Assembly: GCA_001051155.2 (NCBI GenBank)
Contig: JYIP02000001.1
Coordinates: 4,030,001-4,094,000, forward strand
DNA from: Chrysoporthe austroafricana
Lineage: Eukaryota; Ascomycota; Sordariomycetes; Diaporthales; Cryphonectriaceae
Direction of reading: 5' to 3'
Length of the DNA stretch: 64,000 nt
In this document: positions 21,160 through 32,270 of the stretch, one piece after another
Position numbering within the stretch: position 1 is the stretch's first letter
How the letters are laid out: the number at the start of each line of letters is the position of its first letter
Notes under the pieces: model-generated
The model's database searches: none
The model's input: only the letters and a program-made list of their open reading frames with translations
What the model was told of the DNA's origin: nothing
Translations under genes and position numbers: made by a program

Positions 21160-22333
21160 TTAGACCTTGATGGCAGACTCAATAGCCTTCCTCTTCTTCT
21201 CCGTGCGCTTGTTGGCCTTGTCGCCCATGATACCACCACCCCACTGGCGGCGGGAGTTCTCGGTGTTGGTCATGTAGCCGTCCTTGATGGCAGAGACGAG
21301 CTTGGACAGCTCGCTCTTGTCCTCGGAGCGGACCTCGGTGATGGCAAGAACAGCGGCGGTCTGGGGAACATCATGTCAGCGGTGTGGCACCAGAGAAACC
21401 CTTGGCGTGCGTAGCATACCTTCTTGTGGACGACGGTGCCCAGACGAGCCTTGCCCTTGATGATGGCGTAGGGGACGCCCATCTTGCGGCAGAGAGCAGG
21501 CAGGAAGATGACCAGCTCAATGGGGTCAACATCGTTGGGGATGAGGACCAGAGAAGCCTTCTTGTTCTCGATCAGACCAACGACGTGGTTCAGACCGTAC
21601 TTGACGGCGTAGGGCTTCTTGGAGACATCCTCTTTCTTCTTGCCCTCCTTGATGGCGGTGGCCTCCTTCAGCAGGCGCTCCTTCTTCTCGACCTTGGTCT
21701 CAGGGCGGTACTTGTTGAGGAGCTTGAAAGCCTGGGCGGCGGTGTTCTTGTCGAGGACCTGCTGGAACTGGGCGATCGCAGGGGGCACCTTGAGGCGCAT
21801 GTTGAGGATCTTCTTTTGGCGCTGGAGGCGGACATACTCGGGCCACTTCACCATGCGGGAGACATTGCGCTTGGGCTGGATGTCCTGGCCGATACCGAAG
21901 TTGCGGGGACGCTTCTCGATGAGAGGATTCTACCATCACTTGGAGTTAGCACGCAACCACGGGGTCGACCGGAGTATCGGAGGGGTTCTTGAACATACCT
22001 TGGGGGCCTTCTTGCCAGCCTTGGACTGGGGGAAGGGCGCGGGGGCCGCCTTCTTACCGGACTTGGGAGGCTGTCATTGAGGAAGAAAGACATCAGTAAA
22101 TGTTGTTCATTGACTGGTGGTCTTTCTTGAACTCTAGAGAGCTCAGCAGGAGGCATTTCTGCCAACGCTGCTGAAGCTCAAGCCAGATAGATCATCACCC
22201 GCGTCACAAGGACGAACGGGCGGAATTTGCATCCCGAAACAGGTCGAGAGCATTGATAGTTCAATCGAAGATGGACATCATCGCGCAAGGCGAGATGCCA
22301 TCGTAACAGGCGTGTCGATCAAGTGCTTACCAT
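21160..22333 (-). CDS. rpl8: 60S ribosomal protein eL8 (L8/L7a)
   Basis: Four exons: 22333-22331 (the ATG alone), 22070-21999, 21929-21420 and 21360-21160, giving 261 residues. Donors are GTAAGC, GTATGT and GTATGC. Start [20 protein letters not shown], then [20 protein letters not shown] and [17 protein letters not shown] are characteristic of eL8. The L7Ae/L30e-type RNA-binding core is [20 protein letters not shown] and the [15 protein letters not shown] segment; the end is [20 protein letters not shown]. It is a structural protein of the large subunit. Intron 1 (260 bp) is four times longer than the other two (69 and 59 bp). The gene is divergent from NCS6, 505 bp apart. Confidence 0.96.
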
Positions 22334-22838
22334 TTTGACGGATTGTTGGTCGGGCGATTGCTTGTCGTTGACCCTCGAGAGAAGCAGTTGGCTGTCGAAG
22401 GAAGAAAAACTTTAGAGAAGCTCGCGGGCCCGCAGACAAGATTTTGAGAATCGGTGGGCTCGCAAATTTCGCGCTAGTCTAGTGACAGCTAGTGCGGGTG
22501 GTCCAAGCTTTAGCCACGTGATACCCCAAATCAAGGACTTGTAGACTCATCAGCATGCAAGCCGCCCTTTAGATGTCGTGCACTTTCATTCGCAGATACC
22601 AAATCACTGTACCAAACTTTGACACCATTCGAAAGTGTCGCTTGACGGCTGAAATACCTGCATTCACCACCGTGCTGGTTGTAAGAGGAACTGCAGGGAC
22701 CTTCAGTAAGCCGGTCGGCAGGTGGAGGGGTGAAAGTCGACGCTGAAACGGCACTTTGGTGTTTTTGTCAGAGGATCTGAGACAGTTCGTCATTTCTGAT
22801 CAGAATTGTTGTTGTCCGGCCTTCAAGACCTCCGCAGG
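22334..22838. promoter_or_regulatory. Shared divergent promoter region of rpl8 and ncs6
   Basis: The 505 bp between the two start codons must hold both promoters. It is AT-richer than the flanking coding DNA. No TATA box or known operator could be assigned by eye. Confidence 0.4.
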
Positions 22839-24044
22839 ATGCCTCCAACACCCTGCGTCGTTTGCCAGGCAGAACGGGCCCTCATCAAACGGCCGAAGAA
22901 CCACCAGAAGCTCTGCAAGACGTGCTTCATTCGAATATTCGAGGATGAAGTACACCACACTATAATTTCATCCAATTTGTTCTACCCTGGCGAAAAGGTT
23001 GCCATCGGAGCATCAGGTGGCAAGGACTCAACCGTCCTGGCGTCTGTCCTGAAGACTTTGAACGAACGACACAAATATGGCTTGGACCTGATGTTACTGA
23101 GTATAGACGAGGGAATCAAGGGATACCGAGACGACTCCCTGGAGACGGTCAAGCGCAATGCCGTACAGTACGACATGCCTCTGAAGATTGTGGGCTACGA
23201 CGAACTCTACGGATGGACGATGGACCAGGTCGTTGACACCATTGGAAAGAAGGGCAACTGTACATACTGCGGTGTTTTCCGACGACAGGCCCTGGACCGC
23301 GGCTCGAAGATGTTGGGAATCAAGCATGTTGTCACGGGTCACAACGCGGACGATGTGGCGGAGACGGTTCTCATGAATTTGTTGAGAGGTGACTTGCCTC
23401 GCTTGTCACGGGCCACTAGCATCATCACTGGCGACTCGAACTCGGACGTCAAGCGGAGCAAGCCGTTGAAATACTCATACGAAAAAGAGATCGTGTTGTA
23501 TGCACATCATAAGAAGCTGGATTATTTCAGCACCGAATGTATTTACAGTCCGGAGGCCTTCCGTGGGAGCGCACGAAGTCTCATCAAGAACCTGGAGAGG
23601 GTGCGGCCTAGCGCGATCCTGGATATCGTACGCAGTGGAGAGGATATGGCCAGATTGGTGCCAGGGAAACAGCCAGATAAGTGCGGATGCAAGGGCAAAC
23701 AGACTCCGGTCGACTTTACACCGGAAGAGGAAGATGCGGGCGGATGCGGATCAGCAAATGGTCGCAGTTCGGGCAACGAGATGGCGTTTATGGAGGCTCA
23801 GCTGAGAAGCAATGCGTCCTCCAAGGACCTTGAGACAGATGTCACCGCCGCTGTTCCTCTCAAGCCACGAACAAAGGAGAACCAGAGCCTGCCGATACGC
23901 AATGGAAAGCCGGGAGGAAAGGTCATTACCAAGCAGGTGATGGGGAGATGCGAGAAATGCGGCTACATGTCAAGCCAGGCAATGTGTCAGGCATGCATGT
24001 TGTTAGAGGGATTGAATAAAAACAGACCACAAATACAATTATAG
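22839..24044 (+). CDS. ncs6: Cytoplasmic tRNA 2-thiolation protein NCS6/CTU1
   Basis: Intronless, ATG at 22839, 401 residues. N-terminal CxxC pairs (CVVC and CKTC) are followed by the ATP-pyrophosphatase P-loop GASGGKDST at ~57-65. Next come [36 protein letters not shown], and a C-terminal zinc module [16 protein letters not shown]. These are the defining elements of the TtcA/CTU1 family. With its partner NCS2/CTU2 it activates U34 of Lys, Glu and Gln tRNAs as an adenylate and transfers sulfur carried by Urm1 to form the 2-thio group of mcm5s2U. It acts in the cytosol. The segment between about 285 and 365 is a low-complexity insert. Start chosen for the N-terminal CxxC. Confidence 0.95.
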   Translation: MPPTPCVVCQAERALIKRPKNHQKLCKTCFIRIFEDEVHHTIISSNLFYPGEKVAIGASGGKDSTVLASVLKTLNERHKYGLDLMLLSIDEGIKGYRDDSLETVKRNAVQYDMPLKIVGYDELYGWTMDQVVDTIGKKGNCTYCGVFRRQALDRGSKMLGIKHVVTGHNADDVAETVLMNLLRGDLPRLSRATSIITGDSNSDVKRSKPLKYSYEKEIVLYAHHKKLDYFSTECIYSPEAFRGSARSLIKNLERVRPSAILDIVRSGEDMARLVPGKQPDKCGCKGKQTPVDFTPEEEDAGGCGSANGRSSGNEMAFMEAQLRSNASSKDLETDVTAAVPLKPRTKENQSLPIRNGKPGGKVITKQVMGRCEKCGYMSSQAMCQACMLLEGLNKNRPQIQL

Positions 24045-24233
24045 CCATGTTGCAGTCGGGCACCTGTCCACTGTTGATAGATTTTGAGTTGCTGGAAATA
24101 CCTCTGGCCGAAGACTGCCCATTTCTCTACGAAACCGTGACCAGAATCTCCCTCGGACGCTCTAGAATGCGTACATCGATTTTATCTCCTACCTTGCCCG
24201 ATCCCCGTTGCATTCCCAGAGTATAGGCATCGT

Positions 24234-24761
24234 CTAGCAGACTCGCTTCTCCACCTGCAGAACAAAGTATTAGTCCCGGGTTATATCAAGAAGAAGGCTG
24301 TATTCACATACCCTCCAGGGGTTGTTCAACTCGTAGCCCGGCGGTGCTATGGGGGTGTCCGTTTGCCCTCGTATTTCTCCGGTAAGCCTTCGGTCGCGGT
24401 CCATCACTGCAGCTCAAAGCGTCAGTACAACATCATCAGACACCATGAGGATCCAAGTATGCCCGGGGCTCGAGTCGAGGGGTCCTGTGTGATCGTACTT
24501 TGCTGCGAAGAAAGTCAGCTAGCCGTCAAGTTGAGATGCGGCACGTCCGCAGATAGGTAGCACCCACTCTGTCCCACTGATCCAGCGACCGCCTTGCTCT
24601 CTTCTTTCCGTTGGCGTAGTATTTGATATTCGATAGTCCAGCGCCTGTGACGCCGAACATCTGTGTCTCGTCTTAGTAGAAGTCGGAGAGGAGCAGGAGG
24701 TAGGGCTTCACACCGTGAAAACGATGGCATAAGGAAGGAAGGTCTCGAATGGGACAGGCAT
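24234..24761 (-). CDS. NDUFA1: NADH:ubiquinone oxidoreductase subunit NDUFA1 (MWFE), five exons with a 4-nt microexon
   Basis: Exons are 24761-24714, 24660-24568, 24502-24499 (CAAA only), 24406-24312 and 24254-24234. Donors are GTGTGA, GTGGGT, GTACGA and GTATGT, with AG acceptors throughout and CTGAC branch sites in the introns on both sides of the microexon. The 86-residue product begins MPVPFETFLPYAIVFTMFGV, has one membrane segment, then SLDQWDRQMMDRDRRLTG and GYELNNPWRVEKRVC. This matches fungal NDUFA1 in length and layout. QM comes from CAA plus A|TG, so the microexon is needed to keep frame and the conserved QMMDRDRRL text. NDUFA1 is a single-span accessory subunit in the membrane arm of complex I. 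The gene is divergent from SAS3. Confidence 0.93.
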
Positions 24762-25451
24762 GATGTCTCGTTGTCAGTCGGACGCCTGGTCTATCAATTA
24801 GCACAAGAGTCGAGAAAAGGCCTTCGTCGGGAGAGACTTGCCTTCTTGGTTGAGTGTGTGGCTTCAATTGTCGCAATTCGGGGTCCTTGAGGCGGTCGTG
24901 ATCTTGCATGCAGTCAAAGAAGCAGTCCACCTTGGGGCCGGCAACGGTAAACGACGTGGTTATGTAAGCCATGCGGGAGCTCCAACCTGCCGCAGGCGCA
25001 TGGTCTCCATGGCCACAGACGGCGCGCATCCTCCTGATGGAAAAAGCACCACAATCTCGTCCCAATGCTGAACAATACATCATAGATACATTGTCCTACG
25101 CGTCGCAAACCCTCAAGACCGCGCGAATCGCTCCATCTACCCTGCGCAGGACCAGCAACCCCTTGAGGAGCGCGTCTGATCCGGCGCAGTCCCCCTGCAG
25201 GTGCAAGAGCCCCCACACATGCGCGCAGCAACGACAACCCGTCGCAAACCCATTCTTCTTACGACAAACGAGCTCCGTTCCGGTGTATGAAGCCTTCCGC
25301 GACAAATAAACGCTGGAGATGAAGCAGGGCGCCGTGCCCATGTCTTTCTGTCCCTGAAAAGAAAGTGGCGCAACAGGCGGCTGCCAACCACGCTAGCTAC
25401 GGAAGCTTGCCTCTCACGACGTGCGCGCCGTGACTGGACTAGCCAGCAAGC
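24762..25451. promoter_or_regulatory. Divergent promoter region of NDUFA1 and sas3
   Basis: 690 bp between two start codons on opposite strands. Frames cross it on both strands, but none is protein-like across a splice model. No core promoter element identified. Confidence 0.4.
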
Positions 25452-28400
25452 ATGTCCAATATGGGTGCGCTGACTAGTGCTCAGCAGCTCATGGAGGAGG
25501 AGCTTCAGCAGAGCGTCCGCGAGAGCGAAGAGAATGCTGGCTATGGCTCGGACGAGGATGCACCCGGCGAGGAAGACATTGATGCAGAAGGCGAAGAATA
25601 CATTGATGCCCCTGGTGACGAAGATGCAGAAGGGGAAGAAGATCTAGATGCCGAGGGCGAAGAGGTTGAGGAAGAGGAGGGCGAAGACGAGCAAGAGGCT
25701 GAGAGTGTCGAGGAGTCTGAGGAGGACGGAAGTGACGAGGACGCCGAGGCGGAAGACGAAGACAATTACGAGGACGCTGAAGGCGAGTCAGATGACGAAG
25801 TGCAGGCAGTTACTGGCAGAGGCAAAGAAATATCACAGGAAAGCGAAGGTGAAGAGGAGGGGGATGATGAAGAAGAGGGCGTCGGCGCTGTGAAGCTTAG
25901 GCCAGGTGAGACTGATGATGAGGAAGAGACCGACGCCAGTGAGGGCGAATCATTCCATGCTGAAAGCGATGCCGCCTCAGAAGGAGAGGCCGACTGGGAC
26001 GAAGCTGCTGAGAACGAAGAAGACGACGAGTCAGAAGCCGAACCTGCTGTGCTCTGCACGTTCTGCAAGCAAGATGAGGAGAATGATCCAAACGAAGAGT
26101 TCGAAGCCTTCCTGACTTGCTCAGGATGTGGTGAAAGCGGTCAGTAGTATGCCGATATTGTCACTCCAAGATCCACCTGCTAATATGCATGCAGCCCACC
26201 AACAATGCGCTCGCGAAAGGAAGGCCTTGAGTGGGAAGCAGAGTAAGCCACCTCCGCTTTTACAATTGGGGCAGAATTGAGCGCTAATGGTCGAAATAGC
26301 CTCCAAGTCATGGACATGCCCCGATTGCGCAGACGTCTCAGAAGCAGAAGACGAAGATGGAGATGAGGTCGAAGATGAACGCGATGATGGTCTTGAAATT
26401 AAAGGTATCATCAATGCCGATTCACCTCCAGCGAGCAGGAGAGCTGCGGCACCAAAACTTGCACGAGACCTCCTCCCATCTCAAAGAGGAGCAGTCAAGC
26501 CAGATTCACACTCCGTTTTCAACCAACTTGTACTTGATGATGATCCTATGGATGGATCTCGTGTGCTGAGAAAGCGCAAGACATCATCTATTGCGGATGA
26601 GGAATTGATAACGAATCTCCGAAAGCGGCGCAAGAGCACGGACGACAGTCACAGCATTGATGGCACTGTGGCCACAAACGGTGCTGAAGAAGAAAGTCGA
26701 CCACGGTCAGCTCGGTCCTTACGTCTGAAGATTCCAACGAACAAGACGAACAAGCCCGTTGCCATCACTAAGAGGACACGTTCAAAGCTTGTTGTCAGAT
26801 TCCGTGTTGAACCAACAGAGCTCAAGAAGATTTTGTCGAAAAGGCCCAAACCACAAAAGCGCAGTGCACAACGCGCAGCTGGGTCAAGGCCTTCAAGAGC
26901 AGGTAACTCCCGTGGCAGCAGACTCGTGGCGACGCCTCCTCTGGCACCTTTCGCATCTAGCATGTCACAGCCGTTTTATTCTTTCTTCGACAAAGATATG
27001 GATGACAAGGGCAAGCCTTACGGTGGTATTCTTACCGAGGCTGAAGCCGATACAACCAAGACTCTGCCGATCACTGAGGACCGCCGCCGATTTGACGAAG
27101 CCAAGCAGAAGGCTGAAGAAGACTGGAAAGAACGGCTCTTGCAAATGCAGGCAGAAATCGAGGTACCAGTCCGCAAATCAAAAAAGTCGGCAGGCCCTGC
27201 AAGCCAGATCGAGTGTATTGAGTTTGGCGGTTGGGAGATCGATACCTGGTACGCGGCCCCGTATCCTGAAGAGTACAGTCGGAATCGCGTCCTCTTTATC
27301 TGTGAGTTCTGCCTGAAGTACATGAACTCGGACTACGTAGCTTGGCGGCACAAGCTCAAGTGTCCGGCCAAGCACCCTCCCGGGGACGAGATCTACCGCA
27401 GCGGGTCTATCTCAGTCTTCGAAGTGGACGGCCGCAAGAACCCCGTCTATTGTCAGAACCTGTGCCTGCTGGCGAAGCTGTTCCTGGGCTCGAAGACGCT
27501 CTACTACGATGTGGAGCCGTTCTTATTCTATGTGCTGTGCGAGTACGACGACCTCGGATACCATTTTGTCGGCTATTTCTCGAAGGAGAAGAGAGCAAGC
27601 AGCCAAAACAACGTCTCCTGTATTCTGACACTTCCGATACATCAACGCAAAGGATATGGTAACCTTTTGATCGACTTTTCCTATCTCCTTACTCGGGTGG
27701 AAGGGAAATGCGGATCGCCGGAGAAGCCACTGTCCGATATGGGCCTCGTGTCGTATCGAAACTACTGGCGTCTGGTGATGTGCCGCTACCTACTCAGCCG
27801 TGTCTCCGAGGACAGGCACGAGAAGAGAGGCCTCAGCATCAAGCAAATATCTGACGACACGGGCATGACGGCCGACGATGTCATCTCAGCCTTGGAAGGG
27901 CTGAGATGTCTTGTCCGCGACCCGCATACCCAACTCTACGCCTTCAGAGTTGACGTTGAGTTTTGCAAGCAGTACGTTGCGAAGTGGGAGTCCAAGAAAT
28001 ATGTTCAATTGGATCCGACCGCGCTCACCTGGACACCATATGTCATGGGCCGCAGCAATGCTACCAACTTCGAACTCGCGCCAGCCATGCATGCCATCGC
28101 TCCTAGGGAAGAGGAAGAAGAGCAGAAGGCGCCGGACGTGGTGATTGCTGAGGTTGTGGAGGAAAACGGCCAGACTGTGCAGGTTCCTGTTGAAACGAAC
28201 GGAGTCGCTCACGAGACCGAGGAGGAAACGGGTGTGGATGCGGATGCGGATGCAGATGCAGATACAAATGCAGATGCGGATGCAACCATTCTCGAGTCAA
28301 CCGAGCCTAATGAGATCGGCGCCGAAGATGTCGCAGTTGAGGATGCGCCACCACCCGTGGAAGTAGCCGAGGAGACAGAGGCCGAAGCTGAGGCAATATC

Positions 28401-29073
28401 AGCTGAAGGGGCTCTAGGAGCTCAGGAGACGAAGCCGCCGCTGGAGAATGGAGAGCGTGCTGAGGACGAATCATCTCAAGAGGGGCCGAGGGCCGATCCT
28501 GAGGAAGACAAGGAGAATTCATGGATGTCGCCCTACAAAGATATCCCGCCGACACGCTTCGCAGTCTACCCTCCGATTCATGGAGGCAGGCGCATAACAA
28601 ATCGTCCGCCTGCAAACCCCAGACCTCCAGCGTCCCGGGCAGCTAGTGCATCGCGTCCGAAAGCCAGACGCTCGGTCACCCGTCAACCCTCGAGGCCAAA
28701 GGCCCGGAGCAGCACCTCCCGCAGCCGGAAACCAGGCGGTACGGGTCGTGGGCCTGGTCGATGGCCCAAGGGCACCAAGAAGAGCGACTACGGCAACGCG
28801 GATAGTGGTCCTGGCCTCCCACCGGCATGGCTCGAGCGACAACGCGCGGCCGCGGCAGCGGCTGAAGCCAAGAGGGCAGCATTCGAACCGGCGGCGGATG
28901 GTGATAATGATGTCATGCAAGATGAACCGGAGCCTGCTATGCCTCAGGAGGAAAGCCCTCTTGAGGTGAACGGCACAGGCGGGTCCTCTGCTAGGAGCAG
29001 CAGTGGTGCTGGTGATGCTGGTGATGCTGATGGCGATACTTTTATGCAGGATGCCGAGGCTGTGGAGCCGTGA
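25452..29073 (+). CDS. sas3: MYST histone acetyltransferase with PHD finger (SAS3-type)
   Basis: Exons are 25452-26139, 26195-26242 and 26300-29073 (donors GTCAGT, GTAAGC; CTAAT branches), giving 1169 residues. Residues ~1-200 are an acidic Glu/Asp tract. A PHD finger spans ~202-258 (CTFCKQDE, CSGCGESAHQQC, WTCPDC) and is completed only by splicing across both introns. The MYST domain (~545-830) has a C2HC finger (FICEFCLKY and WRHKLKCPAKHPPG), the catalytic Cys in NNVSCILTLP, acetyl-CoA loop QRKGYGNLLIDFSYLL and Glu in EKPLSDMG. The tail is acidic with an Asp-Ala repeat, then basic with a GRGPGRWPKG AT-hook-like motif. SAS3 is the catalytic subunit of NuA3, which acetylates histone H3 (K14/K23); the PHD plus acidic layout supports this rather than ESA1 or SAS2. 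Confidence 0.92.
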
Positions 29074-30410
29074 AGACGGGACGGCATAGCGTGGTAAAGG
29101 ACAAAGAGCTAGCAGGTTCTAATGATTCCTTCGGGTGAAATTGATAGCAAGGCGTCGGGCATTATTTATTAGTATGCAGTACTACGCTGGTGCAAGGAGA
29201 TCGGACGACCAGGCGTCAGGGATACCGCCATTAGTTAGTTGTGCGGTCCCAGTTCAGCAAGCCGGCTCAGAGCTTCACGTCTCATAATTCCAGATTTCTG
29301 TCGAGAGAGCGCAAGATGAAGCATCCCAATGTGGCCGTCTCTTCAGGGGCTTGAGCGCTGGAACACAGCACATCAACTGCCGGTGTCATCGGCTCAAGCA
29401 GCGGAGAACGGCAGAAGCCCACGTGTGTTGACCTGCGCAAGCTCCATCCCCCCGTGACCAACCCATTCCTATTCTCTGAAGCCGTAGGGCGTTGGGGATG
29501 AAAGCGTTTCAGGGAGACGCCGCCTTGGATGATGTCAACCTTGGAGGTTACGGGTCCTCCATCCCGGCATGCGCTAGTTCTGCTCCACTATCCTAGCCCA
29601 ACCTCGTTCCAAGGTTGGCCGGCGCAGGGCCTCTTCAACTCATGTGAATCAGAGCCCTTTCTGATCGCTCGAGCATCCTCTCCCTCCCCGTCGCTCTGCC
29701 GTGCGTGTGCATCCTCGTTCCTCGTCCCTCCGGCAAACAGCAGGCAACTCCGTCCCAGAGCGGACCCCTCCCTTTGTGCACTTATTTATATACTGGGGCC
29801 CTGCGGCTATCGCAGCAGCAATCAACAACCGAAAGTGCCCTATCTAGCTGCGGTAATTCCAGGACCTGATCGCTCTGGGGAGCGAACCAAAGCGCTCCAA
29901 TTTCCCGCCGGGCAGCCCATCACTCTTGCGCAGCGCTCCGTCACAGCCATCGATTGATTTATTTAGACATCCCGCTAAACCCCCTGACGGACGTCGCATT
30001 CTTCACAGCCCCCCCTCCTCTCTCTTCACCAATCTCGACGACTTGACCTCCCTACCTAGTACGCATGAAACGACCTTGTCATCAACTGCCAGTGCCAGCT
30101 GCCCACGAAGACACCCGCTGAACCGCACGCCGCCAACCATCCAGGGCCAAGGAGGCCGCGAGCACCGGGGAAGCCTCGGCGCGCTAATACAGAGGCTGTG
30201 GCTTGCCACTTGACACGCGCAGCGCCCAGCCCATTACGCAACTCTTCCTCAGCTCACTTTTCCGTCTCCTCCGTCTGCGACGACAACATCATCGCTGCCA
30301 CTACTGCCGCCTGACCGGTCCCGGGAGCGACTGGTTGCTGGACCATCTAATTGCTACTCGACGAGAACTCAACCCTCCCTCCGTATCAATCCGCCGCCGT
30401 CGTCGCAGAG
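29074..30410. other. Intergenic and 5' leader of epsin
   Basis: 1.3 kb; the right half (29.5-30.4 kb) is C/T-rich and stays open in several frames with no protein-like content, as expected for a fungal 5' leader. No RNA gene or repeat recognised. Confidence 0.4.
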
Positions 30411-32270
30411 ATGTCGAAAATAGTGAGGAGCGTCAAAAATGTCACCAAGGGCTATTCGAGCGTCCAGGTGAAGGTGCGCGAGGGTACGTCGACACGGATC
30501 GAACCATACCGTGTTCTGTGCCTGACCGGATGCCGGAACCACGTGCTGACCTTGTCCTGCAGCGACGAGCAACGATCCATGGGGCCCGACGGGGACCCAG
30601 ATGGCCGAGATCGCCCAGCTCACCTACAATTCGTATGTCATCTGCCCGTCGGGATGACGTCGAGACGATGATGCTGACGAGGCCGCCATACAGGTCGACC
30701 GAGTTTTACGAAATCATGGACATGCTGGACAAGAGGTTGAACGATAAGGGCAAGAACTGGCGCCATGTCCTGAAGGCGCTGAAGGTGCTGGACTATTGTC
30801 TCCACGAGGGTTCCGAGCTTGTTGTCACCTGGGGAAAGCAGAACATCTACATCATCAAGACTCTTCGAGAGTTCATGTACATCGATGAAGAGGGCAGGGA
30901 TGTCGGCCAGAACAGTGAGTATACATCTTCGCGCTATCTCGATGGAGACCGATCTGACCGTTATTCCTCTAGTCCGGGTAGCCGCCAAGGAACTGACGTC
31001 CCTTCTCCTGGATGAGGAGCGCCTGCGAAGCGAGCGGACCGACCGGAGGAAATGGAAGTCCCGTGTCATGGGCCTCGACGAGTTTGGCCCGACGAGTCCC
31101 CAAGAAGCACCACAGCGACGCCGGCGCGAACGCAACGATGACGAGGATGCCGAGTACAGGTTGGCGATCGAGGCCAGCAAGCGCCAAGAAGAGGAGGACC
31201 GGAGGAAGCGCGAGGGTCGGCGGGATAGCGGCGAGGAGGACGACATTGCGAAAGCTATCAAGTTGAGCAAAGAGGAGGAGGAGTCGCGGCGGCGACAGCT
31301 GGAAGAGCAAAACGCCCACTCTCTGTTTGACGACACGCCCGCGCAGCCTCAGCCGACAGGTTGGAATCAGGGCTACCAGCAGGGCAGTGGGGTGGACTGG
31401 CTGGGGAACCCTATTGATCAGAACCAGCTGCAGCCTCAGCCTACAGGATTTATGCCGAATGCCTACACCGGCTTCGGTGCTCAGCCCACGGGATTCCAGC
31501 AGAACGGTTTCTCGAACGGCTACGGTCAGCAACAGCCCACCGGATTCGATCCTTATGGTCAGGGCCTGCAACCGCAACAGACTTTCCAGCCTCAGCCCAC
31601 GGGCTATAACCCATACGCGCAGCAGCAGCAGCAGCAGCTCCAGCCCCAGCAGACGGAAACGCCTGTACAGCCTGGGAGCAACAACCCGTGGGCGACGAAC
31701 AATCAGAACCAGGCCTTATCCTCGATGGCACCAATGAAAACGGGCTCGAACAACCCGTTCGCCCAGCAGCAACAGCCTGCCTACACCCGACCACAACCCT
31801 ACAAGGTGCCGTCGCTGTCGGTACTTAACCCTCTGCCGGAGCAAAAGACCTTGTCGACATTCCAGCCAACATCGTTCACGCCGCCGCCAAGACAGGCTCA
31901 GCCGCCGCCGATGCAGTCAATGCAGCCGCAGAAGGAGCTCAGCGAGCACGAGGCCAAACTCAACGCCCTGCTTGCCGGTGGCGAGGGACAGGATACCTTC
32001 GGAAATGTCGGCCAGACTCGTATTCCCGCGCAGCACACCGCACCAGGAACATTTGTCAACAGCGCGGGTGCTGGCTTGAACAAGATCACTGCGGAGGCAA
32101 CCGGCAACAATCCGTTCCTTAGGCAGCAGTTCACCGGCATGCCGAGTGTGTCATACGGCGCCTCCGGTTCGTCTGGCATGAACGGTGGATTTGGGCAGGG
32201 CTCGAGCAACCCGTTTGGGGCGCGGCCCCAGCAGCAGCAGGGCAGCCAGGGCGATCTGATCCAGTTCTAG
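30411..32270 (+). CDS. ent1: Epsin (ENTH-domain endocytic adaptor, Ent1/Ent2 type)
   Basis: Exons are 30411-30483, 30563-30632, 30694-30914 and 30973-32270 (donors GTACGT, GTATGT, GTGAGT, GTGAGT-like; phases agree), giving 553 residues. The ENTH domain (1-~145) reads MSKIVRSVKNVTKGYSSVQV, ATSNDPWGPTG, STEFYEIMDMLDKRL and RHVLKALKVLDYCLHEGS. Two ubiquitin-interacting motifs follow: AEYRLAIEASKRQEEED and DIAKAIKLSKEEEE. The C-terminal half has repeated PQPTG, several NPF boxes (NNPFAQ, NNPFLRQ, SNPFGARP) that bind EH-domain proteins, and a final LIQF resembling a clathrin box. It binds PI(4,5)P2 at the plasma membrane and links ubiquitinated cargo to clathrin. All four exons are required for a complete ENTH fold. 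Confidence 0.95.

Noticed and set aside
24111..24254. Open minus-strand frame past the NDUFA1 stop (SLLDDAYTLGMQRGSGK)
   Set aside because: Would require a shifted last acceptor and would lose the conserved RVEKR ending; read as 3' UTR.
24673..25083. Minus-strand frame with readable text (MAYITTSFTVAGPKVDCFFD)
   Set aside because: It overlaps NDUFA1 exon 1 in another frame and lies in its leader; no splice model gave a recognised protein.
22839..29073. Functional cluster linking tRNA thiolation, complex I and chromatin genes
   Set aside because: These are unrelated housekeeping genes each with its own promoter; adjacency alone does not support a system.
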